Shown piece by piece: positions 47,238-56,781 of a stretch of DNA of 64,000 bases. The stretch is from Sphingopyxis sp. (lineage in GTDB: Bacteria > Pseudomonadota > Alphaproteobacteria > Sphingomonadales > Sphingomonadaceae), in contig NZ_JAEMQX010000007.1 in assembly GCF_016463645.1 (NCBI RefSeq), positions 19,553-83,552 of the forward strand. Direction: 5' to 3'. The stretch's first letter is position 1; each line of letters begins with the position of its first letter. The position numbers and the translations under genes are program-made. The notes below the pieces were generated by a model that had not been told where the DNA came from, searched no databases, and worked only from the letters and a program-made list of their open reading frames with translations.

Positions 47238-48839
47238 ATTATCGTGCCGGATCATGTCGGCGGCTTTCTCGCCGATCATGATGCAGGTTGCATTGGTGTT
47301 GCCGTTGACGACTGATGGCATGATCGAGGCATCGGCCACGCGGATATTTGCGAGGCCGTGAACGCGCAGGCGGTTGTCGACCACCGCCATCTCGTCGGTG
47401 CCCATCTTGCATGTTCCCACCGGATGATAAGCATGATTGGCTTCTGCCCGGATATAGGCGTCGATCTCTTCATCAGTTTCAAGGTAGCGGTCAGGATAGA
47501 GAGGCCGTTTCATCATCGCCTTCATGCGATCCGAATGCAGGATCTCCTGCACGACACGGAAGGCATTGCGCAACGTCTTGAGGTCGTCGGGATGACTCAA
47601 GAGATTGAGGTCCATCTTGGGATCGGATTCGGGGTTTGAGTCATGTAAGGCAACCCAGCCGCGGCTCTTTGGGCGCCCAATATTGAGAATGATCGTATAG
47701 CCCCATTTCGTCATCAGCTTGTAGTCGCGCGCATGGTCGCGATAGGCGAGCGGCACGACATGGACCTGGCAGTCCGCCCGGTTCTGCCCCGGCGCGGATC
47801 GCAAGAAACCGCCTGCAGCCGTGGGCGGCGATGCCAGCCAGCTTTTCCTTTGCGTGAGATACTGGAATAGGTCTCGCACGGTCTTGAGCGCGCCAACGAC
47901 ATTGAGTGCGATCCCGAGCCGCTTCTTCGACTGGTAGACCAGCATCAGGTCAGGATGGTCGTGAAGATTCTGGCCGACACCGGGAATATCATGAATCACT
48001 TCGATTCCATGCTTCTCCAACTCATCACGCGGTCCGATACCGGAAAGCATCAACAGTTGGGGCGAATTATAGGCGCCGCCGCTGACAATGACTTCCTTTT
48101 CGCACGGGATCGTCTTCAACTGCCCGTCCTGGGAATACTCGACTGCCACCGCGCGGTTGCCCTCAAACCTGATACGATGGACGCGGGCATGTACTTCGAC
48201 GCGGAGGTTGCCGCGCCTGCCCATCACCGGATCAAGGTAACACGCCTTCACGCTGGCGCGCTTCCCGTCCTTCACGGTAAACTGATAGATGCCGACACCT
48301 TCCTGGCTGGCACCATTGAAGTCCGGATTGGCTTGATGGCCCAGTCCAGTCGCCGCCTCGATGAAAGCATCATAGACATCGAATTCGCGCTTGCCGTTGG
48401 ATACGTGAAGCGGTCCCGACGAGCCGTGAAACTCATCCTCACCGCGCTCATTATTCTCAGCCTTGCGGAAATAGGACAGGACATCGTTGTAACCCCAGCC
48501 GTCGTTGCCGAGTTCGGCCCAGTGGTCGAAATCCGACCGGTCGCCGCGGATATAGACCATCCCGTTCATACCGCTCGATCCACCCAGCATCTTCCCGCGC
48601 GGATTGTAGAGGCGGCGGTCGTTGAGCGCCTTTGAAGGGTCGGTGTTGAACCGCCAGTTGAGCGTATTGATCCGATAGTCTTGGATCAGCGCCGCAAAAG
48701 CGCCGGGCGTGGACACAAGCGGCGAGGTGCCTGGGCCGCCTGCCTCGAGCAGGCAAACGGTGACATCGGGGTCCTCGGACAACCGGCTGGCGATAACGCC
48801 GCCCGACGACCCACCTCCAATAATTACATAGTCAGCCAT
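47205..48839 (-). CDS. GMC-family FAD-dependent alcohol dehydrogenase
   Basis: DYVIIGGGSSGGVIASRLSEDPDVTVCLLEAGG; GKMLGGSSGMNGMVYIRGDRSDFDHW; HPVGTCKMGTDEMAVVDNRLRVHGLANIRVADASIMP. Confidence 0.92.
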   Translation of the reverse strand: MADYVIIGGGSSGGVIASRLSEDPDVTVCLLEAGGPGTSPLVSTPGAFAALIQDYRINTLNWRFNTDPSKALNDRRLYNPRGKMLGGSSGMNGMVYIRGDRSDFDHWAELGNDGWGYNDVLSYFRKAENNERGEDEFHGSSGPLHVSNGKREFDVYDAFIEAATGLGHQANPDFNGASQEGVGIYQFTVKDGKRASVKACYLDPVMGRRGNLRVEVHARVHRIRFEGNRAVAVEYSQDGQLKTIPCEKEVIVSGGAYNSPQLLMLSGIGPRDELEKHGIEVIHDIPGVGQNLHDHPDLMLVYQSKKRLGIALNVVGALKTVRDLFQYLTQRKSWLASPPTAAGGFLRSAPGQNRADCQVHVVPLAYRDHARDYKLMTKWGYTIILNIGRPKSRGWVALHDSNPESDPKMDLNLLSHPDDLKTLRNAFRVVQEILHSDRMKAMMKRPLYPDRYLETDEEIDAYIRAEANHAYHPVGTCKMGTDEMAVVDNRLRVHGLANIRVADASIMPSVVNGNTNATCIMIGEKAADMIRHDNMSSKNSIAEY

Positions 48840-48915
48840 TTGCTTCCCTTGTCATTCGACCCATGCTGGCGACCCGGCGTCATGCAACATGCCAGCATCA
48901 ACCGCCGCAGCCACG

Positions 48916-50340
48916 TCAGAGGATCTTTTCGAAGATGTTGAGTAGTCCTTCGGTCTTGCTCGAATAGGGTGGCAGAAGTTGACCAAGCAGGCTGAGTTTC
49001 GGCTGAGAGAACACCGGCTTGTAATGAGTGAAGCGCTCGAAACTGGCGACGCCGGTATAGGCACCGATGCCGCTCTGTCCGATGCCACCGAAAGGCAGCC
49101 GGCGCTGGAAGACGTGCATGACCGTGCCGTTGAGAGTCACGCCGCCAGCGTGCGTTTCGGAAATGATCTTGCGCCGTTCCTCACTTTCGTCGCCAAAATA
49201 ATAGAGCGCCAGCGGGCGCTCATGCCGGTTTACGTAGCGAATGAGCTCGTCTTCGGAGCGATATGGCATGATCGGCAGGATCGGTCCGAAAATCTCCTCC
49301 TGCATCATCGCCATGTCATCGGTAACGTCGAGAACCGCCAACGGCACGATCCGATGCCGTTCAGGAAGCGTTCCATCGCCGTTGTCCGAGAGGTTGAGCA
49401 CCGTCGCGCCCTTGGCTTCGGCATCATCGAGCAAACCTTGGAGCCGCGCGAACTGTCGGTCATTGATGATACTGGTGAAATCGGGGTTGCTTGCCGCGTT
49501 GGGGTAGCATTTGGCAACCTGAGCGCGGAGTGCGGCGACGAAGCTTTCCATCTGATCGACATGGACGAAGGCATAGTCAGCGGCGATGCAGGTCTGGCCG
49601 GCGTTGAGCAGCTTGCCGAACACTAAGCTTTCACAGACTTGTGCAAGCGATGCACCCTTGCCCACGATGGCAGGGCATTTGCCGCCAAGTTCCAGAGTAA
49701 CAGGTGTAAGGTTGGCAGCCGCCGCTTCATAGACTTTGCGGCCAACCGCGGGTGAACCGGTGAAGAGAATATGGTCGAAAGGTAGGGCCGTCATCGCCTG
49801 TGCCATGTCGGGCCCGCCCTGGACAATCGCGAATTCCTCTTCGGCGAAATACCGGCGCACAAGCCGCTCGCTGGCTTCGGCGGCGTTGGCGGAAACTTCG
49901 CTCGGCTTTGCGATCACGCGGTTGCCGGCCGCCAATGCACCGGCCGCGCCAACGAATATGGTGCCGAGCGGATAGTTCCACGTGCCGAGAACGCCCACCA
50001 CACCTAGGGGCTGGGGGACCAGGCGCGATGAACCGGGAAGGCCGAAGATGTCAGTCTTCACCCGCCGCGGCCTCAGCCACGTCTTCAGATTGCGGCGCGC
50101 AAATTTAATTTCCGATATGCCAAGCATCAGGTCGAGCAGGATAGTCTCGTAGCGGGATCGAATGCCGAAATCGGCGGCAACGGCATCGACCAATTCGTCT
50201 CTGTGCTGCTCAAATATCCGGCCAAGGCGCCCGAGCAGGTCCATGCGTTCTTCGTAGCTGCGCGAAACCTGCTCACGCGTCCCTTCGCGTTGGGTCGCGA
50301 AAATTCGTTCCAGCTCAGTTCTGTTCCGAGACGCATCCAC
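48916..50340 (-). CDS. Aldehyde dehydrogenase (coniferyl-aldehyde-dehydrogenase-like clade)
   Basis: VTLELGGKCPAIV; LLNAGQTCIAADYAFV; QEEIFGPILPIMPY. Confidence 0.9.
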   Translation of the reverse strand: MDASRNRTELERIFATQREGTREQVSRSYEERMDLLGRLGRIFEQHRDELVDAVAADFGIRSRYETILLDLMLGISEIKFARRNLKTWLRPRRVKTDIFGLPGSSRLVPQPLGVVGVLGTWNYPLGTIFVGAAGALAAGNRVIAKPSEVSANAAEASERLVRRYFAEEEFAIVQGGPDMAQAMTALPFDHILFTGSPAVGRKVYEAAAANLTPVTLELGGKCPAIVGKGASLAQVCESLVFGKLLNAGQTCIAADYAFVHVDQMESFVAALRAQVAKCYPNAASNPDFTSIINDRQFARLQGLLDDAEAKGATVLNLSDNGDGTLPERHRIVPLAVLDVTDDMAMMQEEIFGPILPIMPYRSEDELIRYVNRHERPLALYYFGDESEERRKIISETHAGGVTLNGTVMHVFQRRLPFGGIGQSGIGAYTGVASFERFTHYKPVFSQPKLSLLGQLLPPYSSKTEGLLNIFEKIL

Positions 50341-50571
50341 GTTAAATCGTCCGGAGGCGCGCTGGCCGCTCGGCGCTGCTCGCCTGGGCGGTGCTTTCAG
50401 CTGCGCCGATCTCAGTGATCACAGCGCGCTCGATTCTGTACGCCGTGCCGATGAATGAGGGACCGTTGCCGGTGGAACGCATCATGGATACTCCTCGGTC
50501 TGAAAGTCAGGTCGAAAAAATCGGGGGCAGCGGGCGGGAGAGGATGCCCGCCGCCCCCGTCGCAGCAGCGA

Positions 50572-53181
50572 TCAGAACTTGACTGTCGCTTCGACGCCAT
50601 AAGTGCGCGGCATGCCGCGGTTCAGATAATCGTAGCCGAACACGTTGAGGTTGAGGCCGTAGGTGTAGTAATATTTGTCGAACAGATTCTTCGCCCACAA
50701 GCTAACCGACATATTGTCGTGCGCATAGGTTAATCGCGCATTGGCGAGCCAGTAGCCCGGATTTGCGCATGTAATCGCCTTACCCGCGAGCGTTATGTTC
50801 GATCCCGCTGGGGGTGTATCGCACGGTGTCTGCCCATAATTCTTGAACGGATCAAAATAGTACTTGCCCATGTAGGACGCATCACCGCGCAAGGTCAGCT
50901 TGTTGGTGCCGTCATCGATCATATCCCAGTCGAATCCGGCCTGGAACGTAACCTCCGGCGCGTTCGGGAAGGGATTGCCGTTGACGTTCAATGTCGGGCT
51001 GGCCGGGTTTGCCGGATCGATCACATTGCCTTTGTACTTGCTGTTGAGATAGCCCAGCGAAGCATCGAAACGCAACGTATCGGCCACCTGCCAGGCGAGT
51101 TCGGCCTCGCCACCGAACAGGCGACCATTGGCGCTGCGCGTGAAGGTTGTAGCGCCGACCACCTGCGTTACTTGGTGATTCGAATACTCGTAGTAGAAGC
51201 CCGCGAGGTTAAGTTGGACGCGGCGATCGAACAGCCGGGTTTTGAGCCCCGCCTCATATGCATTCACCTTTTCAGGCTGGATATAATAGACTTGATTGAC
51301 GCCCTGATAGGCAAGCCCGTTGAAGCTGCCGCTGCGGTAACCGCGACTGTACTGGAGATAGCCCATGATATCATCGGCGAACTCATAGCTGACATTGATA
51401 CGGCCGGTTAGCCTGTTTGCCTTTTCGCGCTGCTCAAGCGGCGCGAGATTGGGGTTGTATGGATTGCTGTAGGGGATCAGGTTGACAACCGGCGTCGTAC
51501 CGTCGAGCGCATAGAGGAAAGTGCTGCCGTTAAGGTAATTGACCTTATCCTGGGTGTAGCGTGCACCCACCGCCACGGTCAGCCGCTCGGTCGCTTTCCA
51601 GGTTACGTCGCCGTAGATCGCCTTCGAGGGGCGCGACACGTCAAAACGCTGTTCGCCGAGGATCGGGGTGAACGGAGGCGCGCCTGCCCCGGCGCAGCCC
51701 GCCGAAAAGCTACCCCCCATGCCGCCATTGCCCGTATTATTGATCGCGATGTCGGTCTGGAGTGCAATCAGCGAGCGTGCATCAAGGAAGCCGTTGGGAT
51801 TGATCTCGATCGCGTCGCAGAATCCGGCATCGCCAGGCCCCAACGCCGGATTGGCGGCAAAGGCTGGGATATAGCGGATCGCGTCGGGCGTTCCGATTGC
51901 GGCGTTATTGTAGCTGCCCGGAAGACCGGCGCCAAGCAGCAGCGGCCTCAGCGCCCCGAAAAAGTCCGGGTAGTTGACCGTCTTGACCTTGTCCCTGCCA
52001 TAATAAAGGCCGGCAATGATATCGAGGCGGTCGTTCGAATAGCTGAAACGCAGGTCCTGGTTGAAATTCTTGCTCGTCGACGTGTAGCCGATCGAGCAGA
52101 GATCGGCTGGGCCGCCATCGCAATCATCAGGATTGTTGATATAGTCGCCGGTGTCGTAGCCGGTAATCGAGGTGACGGAGAATTGGTCGCTGACATCCCA
52201 TTTGATGTTGAGGGCTATCCCTTTCGACTTGCTGATGTTCTTACCTACCCGATCAACTGCGACCTCATTGTCACGCAGCAACCGCCCGCCTAGGAAAGGT
52301 TGCGGATCGTAACGCGAATAGCCGAGCGCATCCTGCCCGCCCGCGAGTTGACCACCTGCATAGGGCGCGGTGCCCCATGGATCGTCCTTCGCGGCATAGA
52401 GCTTCAAATTGATGTCGAGATCGGGATCGGGCCGGAAGCGGATCGAGATGCGACCGCCGATCGTATCGGTGGTCCCTAGGTCGCGCTCATTCCCAGGCAG
52501 TACATTGCGCTGCCAACCATCCCCTTTTGCAAAAGTACCGGCGACGCGGACGCCCAAGATGTCGGGAACCAGCGTCGCTTCAGCGGCGCCCTGCACCGTG
52601 AAAGTGTCGTAATTGGCATAGCCGGCGGTCAGATAGCCATTGGCCTCTCCCAGATCCGGCTTGCGCGTGAAGAAGCTGATCGCGCCACCCGTGGTGTTGC
52701 GACCGTAGAGTGTTCCTTGCGGTCCGCGCAGTACCTCGACCCGGTCGATGTCATAGAGTTGCAGGCCATGGCTCGCCCGGAAGCTCTGATAGACTTCATC
52801 GACATAGACGCCAACCGGCGACGCAGTGGAGGCGGAAAATTCGTTCGCCACTGAAATCCCGCGCAGCGAGAAATTCGGTTGGGTGCGACCATAGGGAGTG
52901 GTGACTTGCAGGCTGGGGATCGCGCCCATCAAGTCTGAGGTCTCCGTGATGCCGCGCGTGCGCAGCGTCTCGCCGCCTATGGCGGAAACGGCGGCTGGAA
53001 CATCCTGCAAATTCTGTTCGCGCTTCTGCGCCGTGACGACGATTGTCTCAAGGCCACCTTCCTGCGCCTCGGGCTTTTCGCCCTGCGATGCAGCGTCCTG
53101 GGCATGTGCCGGCACTGCAAGCGCACACGCGATCGATAGCGCGGTGGCACAAAGCAAATTTGTCCTAAAGGCTGTGACCAT
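50572..53181 (-). CDS. TonB-dependent receptor
   Basis: Signal peptide; ETIVVTAQKREQNLQDVPAAVSAIGGE plug; RVEVLRGPQGTLYGRNTTGGAI; C-terminal aromatic VKF. Confidence 0.93.
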   Translation of the reverse strand: MVTAFRTNLLCATALSIACALAVPAHAQDAASQGEKPEAQEGGLETIVVTAQKREQNLQDVPAAVSAIGGETLRTRGITETSDLMGAIPSLQVTTPYGRTQPNFSLRGISVANEFSASTASPVGVYVDEVYQSFRASHGLQLYDIDRVEVLRGPQGTLYGRNTTGGAISFFTRKPDLGEANGYLTAGYANYDTFTVQGAAEATLVPDILGVRVAGTFAKGDGWQRNVLPGNERDLGTTDTIGGRISIRFRPDPDLDINLKLYAAKDDPWGTAPYAGGQLAGGQDALGYSRYDPQPFLGGRLLRDNEVAVDRVGKNISKSKGIALNIKWDVSDQFSVTSITGYDTGDYINNPDDCDGGPADLCSIGYTSTSKNFNQDLRFSYSNDRLDIIAGLYYGRDKVKTVNYPDFFGALRPLLLGAGLPGSYNNAAIGTPDAIRYIPAFAANPALGPGDAGFCDAIEINPNGFLDARSLIALQTDIAINNTGNGGMGGSFSAGCAGAGAPPFTPILGEQRFDVSRPSKAIYGDVTWKATERLTVAVGARYTQDKVNYLNGSTFLYALDGTTPVVNLIPYSNPYNPNLAPLEQREKANRLTGRINVSYEFADDIMGYLQYSRGYRSGSFNGLAYQGVNQVYYIQPEKVNAYEAGLKTRLFDRRVQLNLAGFYYEYSNHQVTQVVGATTFTRSANGRLFGGEAELAWQVADTLRFDASLGYLNSKYKGNVIDPANPASPTLNVNGNPFPNAPEVTFQAGFDWDMIDDGTNKLTLRGDASYMGKYYFDPFKNYGQTPCDTPPAGSNITLAGKAITCANPGYWLANARLTYAHDNMSVSLWAKNLFDKYYYTYGLNLNVFGYDYLNRGMPRTYGVEATVKF

Positions 53182-53240
53182 GACTGTCCTCCCCACGGCA
53201 TTTTTTGAGTTGGCGCCATTTGCCGCGCCTTGGGGCTCAT

Positions 53241-53281
53241 CGTCCAATTCAATTTGTTGGCGAACTATTCCTCCCACTCAT
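53241..53281. promoter_or_regulatory. 41-bp cargo motif, copy A
   Basis: CGTCCAATTCAATTTGTTGGCGAACTATTCCTCCCACTCAT, upstream of TonB receptor. Confidence 0.7.
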
Positions 53282-53619
53282 TGATTAAGGACTGATGAGC
53301 CTGCACCGCTGACGCTTCGTGGCGACGCAAATAACCCCATATATTTCATTGAATTAGTCACGCTGAGCGCGTCCATCGGGACGGATGCGCGCGTTCTGCT
53401 CGCCCCAATCGAGCCCTTCCAGACGATGTATCGGCGTAATTGGCGGTCCCGGCGGTTTCCCTTGTCGAGTTGCAAGGGGAATCAGCTATGATGAGATGTA
53501 GTGAGATACGGTTTCTTGGAGTTCATTCTACTATTCGCGGATGCATCTAAGTAGCTGATATTTCTAACAACTATGGCAGAAAACCGCGCCTCTAAATCGG
53601 CGGTTCTGACTTTTGAGGC

Positions 53620-54945
53620 TCATCGCGAAGCCGCCCGAAGGGGGCGTTGCCAATACGGCTGTCTCTGGTCGCTTGGTGGCAGGTGCTGGATGGGAGCGGA
53701 ACAGCGCATGAATTGTGAGAACTCGATAGGATTCTTCTCGACATTCGACACTGCGGTTGCCGCGTCGATCACGTCGGCCCAGTCTTGGAGCATCCGCCTT
53801 CGCGGTGTGAGATAGAGCGCACTGTTGTAAGCGCCGCGCACCTCATCCTCGTCCTCGTGAGCGAGCGCCATCTCGATCCAATCCGGCTTGTAGCGTTCGG
53901 CTTCGTTCGCCCAGGTCGAGCCGAGCCCCCTAAACCCATGTACCGTCTGCCGATGGAGATACCCCATCCGATAACAGGCATAGATCATGGTGTTCTCGGA
54001 AATAGACTTTCCAGGCTTGGCTCCGGGAAAGAGGAACGCATCGTTCGTCGCCTGCAAGCGGCGCTGAACGATCATTGCGGCCTGGCGGGACAGCGGAACA
54101 AGATGCTCACGTTCCATCTTCATGCGCTCCGGCGACAGACGCCATAGCGGGTTCGGTCCATAGAGATCCTCGAACTCGTCCCTGGCCGCGAAGCGGGTTT
54201 CGCTGGTTCGGACCCATGTGAGCAAGGTGAACAGCAGCGCGTCACGGGTGATCTCGCGGCGGCGCGGCGTGTCCTCGCCGTCATAGGCGAAGATCGCTCG
54301 CACCAGCTTCGGAAACTCCGCGAGCGGCACGCGCGCCATGTGCCTGACGGGCGGCTTGGGCTTGAGCGCATCGTTGAGGCCGAGCGTCGGATCGATGGTC
54401 GCCCAGCCGCTCGCGATCGCGAAGCGATAGATCTGGCTGACGTTCTGCTTGAGGCGACGGGCGATATCGAGGGCGCCGCGCGCTTCGACCGCGCGGATCA
54501 TCTCGAGAATCTCGGGCGGGTCGATTTCCGTGATCGGACGCTTCCCGATGACCGGAAAGACGTCGCGCTCCATCCGGTTGATGACGCGCAGGGCATGGGC
54601 CGAGTCCAGCCCTTCAATACGATTGGCGTGCCAGGCCCGCGCAATCTCTTCGAACAGCTTGAGCGCGGCCCTCTGCTTCTTCGCCCGCTTCCTGGCCTCG
54701 GCGGGGTCCTCACCCTGATCGAGCAGCCGCTTGGCTTCGGTCCGCTTCTCGCGGGCGATCGCCAGCGTGACGGTCGGATATTTGCCGAAGCTCAGCAGTT
54801 TTTCCTTGCCGTCGAAGCGGTATTTCAGGCGCCAGAGCTTCGATCCGTTCGGCTGGACGAGCAGGTGCAGGCCTTCTCCATCGGACAGCTTGTAGGGGCG
54901 CTGCCGCTTGGTGGCGTATTTGACCTCAAGTTCTTTCAAAGCCAT
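53620..54945 (-). CDS. int: P4-type tyrosine recombinase (ICE integrase)
   Basis: YKLSDGEGLHLLVQPNGSKLWRLKYRFDGKEKLLSFGKYPTVTLAIAREKR (DUF4102-like N-terminus); HGFRGLGSTWANE; adjacent to tRNA; start MALKELEVKY. Confidence 0.93.
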   Translation of the reverse strand: MALKELEVKYATKRQRPYKLSDGEGLHLLVQPNGSKLWRLKYRFDGKEKLLSFGKYPTVTLAIAREKRTEAKRLLDQGEDPAEARKRAKKQRAALKLFEEIARAWHANRIEGLDSAHALRVINRMERDVFPVIGKRPITEIDPPEILEMIRAVEARGALDIARRLKQNVSQIYRFAIASGWATIDPTLGLNDALKPKPPVRHMARVPLAEFPKLVRAIFAYDGEDTPRRREITRDALLFTLLTWVRTSETRFAARDEFEDLYGPNPLWRLSPERMKMEREHLVPLSRQAAMIVQRRLQATNDAFLFPGAKPGKSISENTMIYACYRMGYLHRQTVHGFRGLGSTWANEAERYKPDWIEMALAHEDEDEVRGAYNSALYLTPRRRMLQDWADVIDAATAVSNVEKNPIEFSQFMRCSAPIQHLPPSDQRQPYWQRPLRAASR

Positions 54946-55134
54946 CTGGGGGTATCGCCTGTTTTGGGGACAGCCGAAAAATACCCCCAAAATACCCCCA
55001 ATCCAAATCGCCGTGGGTGGCCGCAGCCGGTCGCACCGGGACGCCGGCGTACGCAACGGGACGCGAAAAATATTTGATTTTCCTCGAAAAATGTCTGCCA
55101 GTGGCCTCAGTGGGTCACTGGTGGACAATCCGGG

Positions 55135-55152
55135 TTGGTAGCGGAGGAGGGA
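55135..55152. repeat. att direct repeat, tRNA-proximal end
   Basis: Identical to 4669-4686; contains tRNA-Met 3' end with CCA. Confidence 0.9.
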
Positions 55153-55212
55153 CTCGAACCCCCGACACGCGGATTATGATTCCGCTGCTCTAACCTGCTG
55201 AGCTACTCCGCC
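55136..55212 (-). tRNA. tRNA-Met (anticodon CAT)
   Basis: GGCGGAGTAGCTCAGCAGGTTAGAGCAGCGGAATCATAATCCGCGTGTCGGGGGTTCGAGTCCCTCCTCCGCTACCA; cloverleaf-compatible, loop ATCATAA. Confidence 0.95.
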
Positions 55213-55273
55213 CCGAAAGGCCGCCACGTCGGGCGAGCAGCGCCTATAGGCAGGCCTTCGCGCCGGGTCAACA

Positions 55274-55879
55274 TCATGCGCGCACGCCGCGAAAATTGCG
55301 TGCGAAAGCGGGCTGCCACGACCCGCCGAGATAATGATGCGCCGCCAGCCCGTCTATTTTCAACGCGCGTGCCTGAAAGTCCGCGGCGAGTTCGGCCAGC
55401 AACGCCTTCGCCTCGCGCGGCGCGACCTTGTTCTGGACGGTGATGTGCAGCCGCGGCGTCCCCCGGTCCTGCGCGCTCAGCATGCCCGCGAAATGATCGG
55501 CGATGCGGGCGCGGATGGCGAGCAGATCGGCGCTCTCGACCCGGAAGGCGGTCCCCTGCCCCAGCGAAAAGGCCTCGCGCAAATGCGCGGCGGGCGGCGG
55601 CGTGTCGGCGGCGATGCGGCGGACCAGCCGCTCAAGCTCGTCGAGGGACGACGGCGGCAGCTGGTGGAACAGCGTGATATGCGCTTTCAGATGGTTGCGA
55701 TCGGGCGGGAAATGCGCGGCGCGCAGGGCGTCGAAATAGCGCTGGTCCGCCGCACCCATCGTCGCGGTCACGATGATGGGCACGGCGCCAGCGGTCCGGT
55801 AGGGAGGGGGGAAGCCCGGGCCGGCTGATGCGAGAAGGGATGGACGGGGCAATTTCGGGGGAGGTTTGCCGTCGTCCAC
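55274..55879 (-). CDS. 2'-5' RNA ligase / ThpR-family protein
   Basis: Two HxT motifs: AHITLFHQ and LHITVQNK; start uncertain. Confidence 0.8.
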   Translation of the reverse strand: MDDGKPPPKLPRPSLLASAGPGFPPPYRTAGAVPIIVTATMGAADQRYFDALRAAHFPPDRNHLKAHITLFHQLPPSSLDELERLVRRIAADTPPPAAHLREAFSLGQGTAFRVESADLLAIRARIADHFAGMLSAQDRGTPRLHITVQNKVAPREAKALLAELAADFQARALKIDGLAAHHYLGGSWQPAFARNFRGVRA

Positions 55880-55952
55880 GGGACACCCTTTCTCGATAGC
55901 CCCTCTTTGCCGGGAATCGGCCGGGCGATCCAATCGATTAATCGGCTCAGAA

Positions 55953-55971
55953 TGATCGGTCTGACCGATCA
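55953..55971. promoter_or_regulatory. Perfect 19-bp palindrome (candidate operator)
   Basis: TGATCGGTC-T-GACCGATCA. Confidence 0.5.
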
Positions 55972-55988
55972 GTCACAAAACCCTGTAA

Positions 55989-56741
55989 TTACAACCGGCT
56001 CCAGAAGTCGCGGAGCGCCGCCGCCACCTCGGCGGGCCGCTCGGCGATCGCCCAATGCCCCGCGCCGCCAATCACCACCAGTGGCGTGTCCGTGTTCGCG
56101 GCATAACGCTGCGCGACCGCCAGTTCGACATAAGGGTCGCCTTCGCCCCATATCAGCGTCCCGTTTGCGGGCAGCCGTCCGATGTCGCGCGCCCAGTCAT
56201 GCGCGAAGCTCAAACCCCTGGCGGAGCGATAGAGGGTCAGGATCGCGCGGCGCTTGTCCTTGTTCCGCCACTGTTCGGCCTCTTCGCGAGCGATGTCGGC
56301 GGGCATGCCCTGCGTCGCGAGCCCGTCGGCGAGCCTGTCGGCCTTGCTCAGCGCCATGAAGATTTCGCCGAGCAAGGGCGTGTTCCAGATTCGCGCGATC
56401 CGGTGTCCGCGATATTCGGGCTCGATCACCGCGTTCGAGATCGCCCAGCTGCGGATCAGATCGGGGCGCAGCATCGCGACGCGCTGCGCGATCAGCGCCC
56501 CCCAGTCGTGGCCGACGATGTCGATCGGGCCGTGCACCGCGAACAAGGTCTCGGCCTCGGCCACCGCCCAGTCGGCATAGGCTTCCTTGGTCGCGGCGAA
56601 GCCGGCGGGGAGCGGTCCGGTGAAACCGGGCAGTGCCGGGACCGCAACCGGCGTATCGCCCAGGCCGAGTGCGGCCAGCAGCGGACGCCAGATGGCGGGA
56701 CTGTCGGGGACGCCGTGGATAAAAAGCTTGGCCGTCATCAT
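55989..56741 (-). CDS. Alpha/beta hydrolase
   Basis: LFIHGVPDSPAIWRPLL; DIVGHDWGALIAQRVA; GAGHWAIAERP. Confidence 0.9.
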   Translation of the reverse strand: MMTAKLFIHGVPDSPAIWRPLLAALGLGDTPVAVPALPGFTGPLPAGFAATKEAYADWAVAEAETLFAVHGPIDIVGHDWGALIAQRVAMLRPDLIRSWAISNAVIEPEYRGHRIARIWNTPLLGEIFMALSKADRLADGLATQGMPADIAREEAEQWRNKDKRRAILTLYRSARGLSFAHDWARDIGRLPANGTLIWGEGDPYVELAVAQRYAANTDTPLVVIGGAGHWAIAERPAEVAAALRDFWSRL

Positions 56742-56781
56742 TTCGTGCCCCCTCTGTCATTCCGGCGGTCGGCGAGGATCG

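Larger units (their letters stand above)
4669..55152. mobile_element. Integrative and conjugative element inserted in tRNA-Met 3' end
   Basis: 18-bp direct repeat TTGGTAGCGGAGGAGGGA at both ends; integrase adjacent to tRNA; trb T4SS, coupling protein, relaxase inside. Confidence 0.93.
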
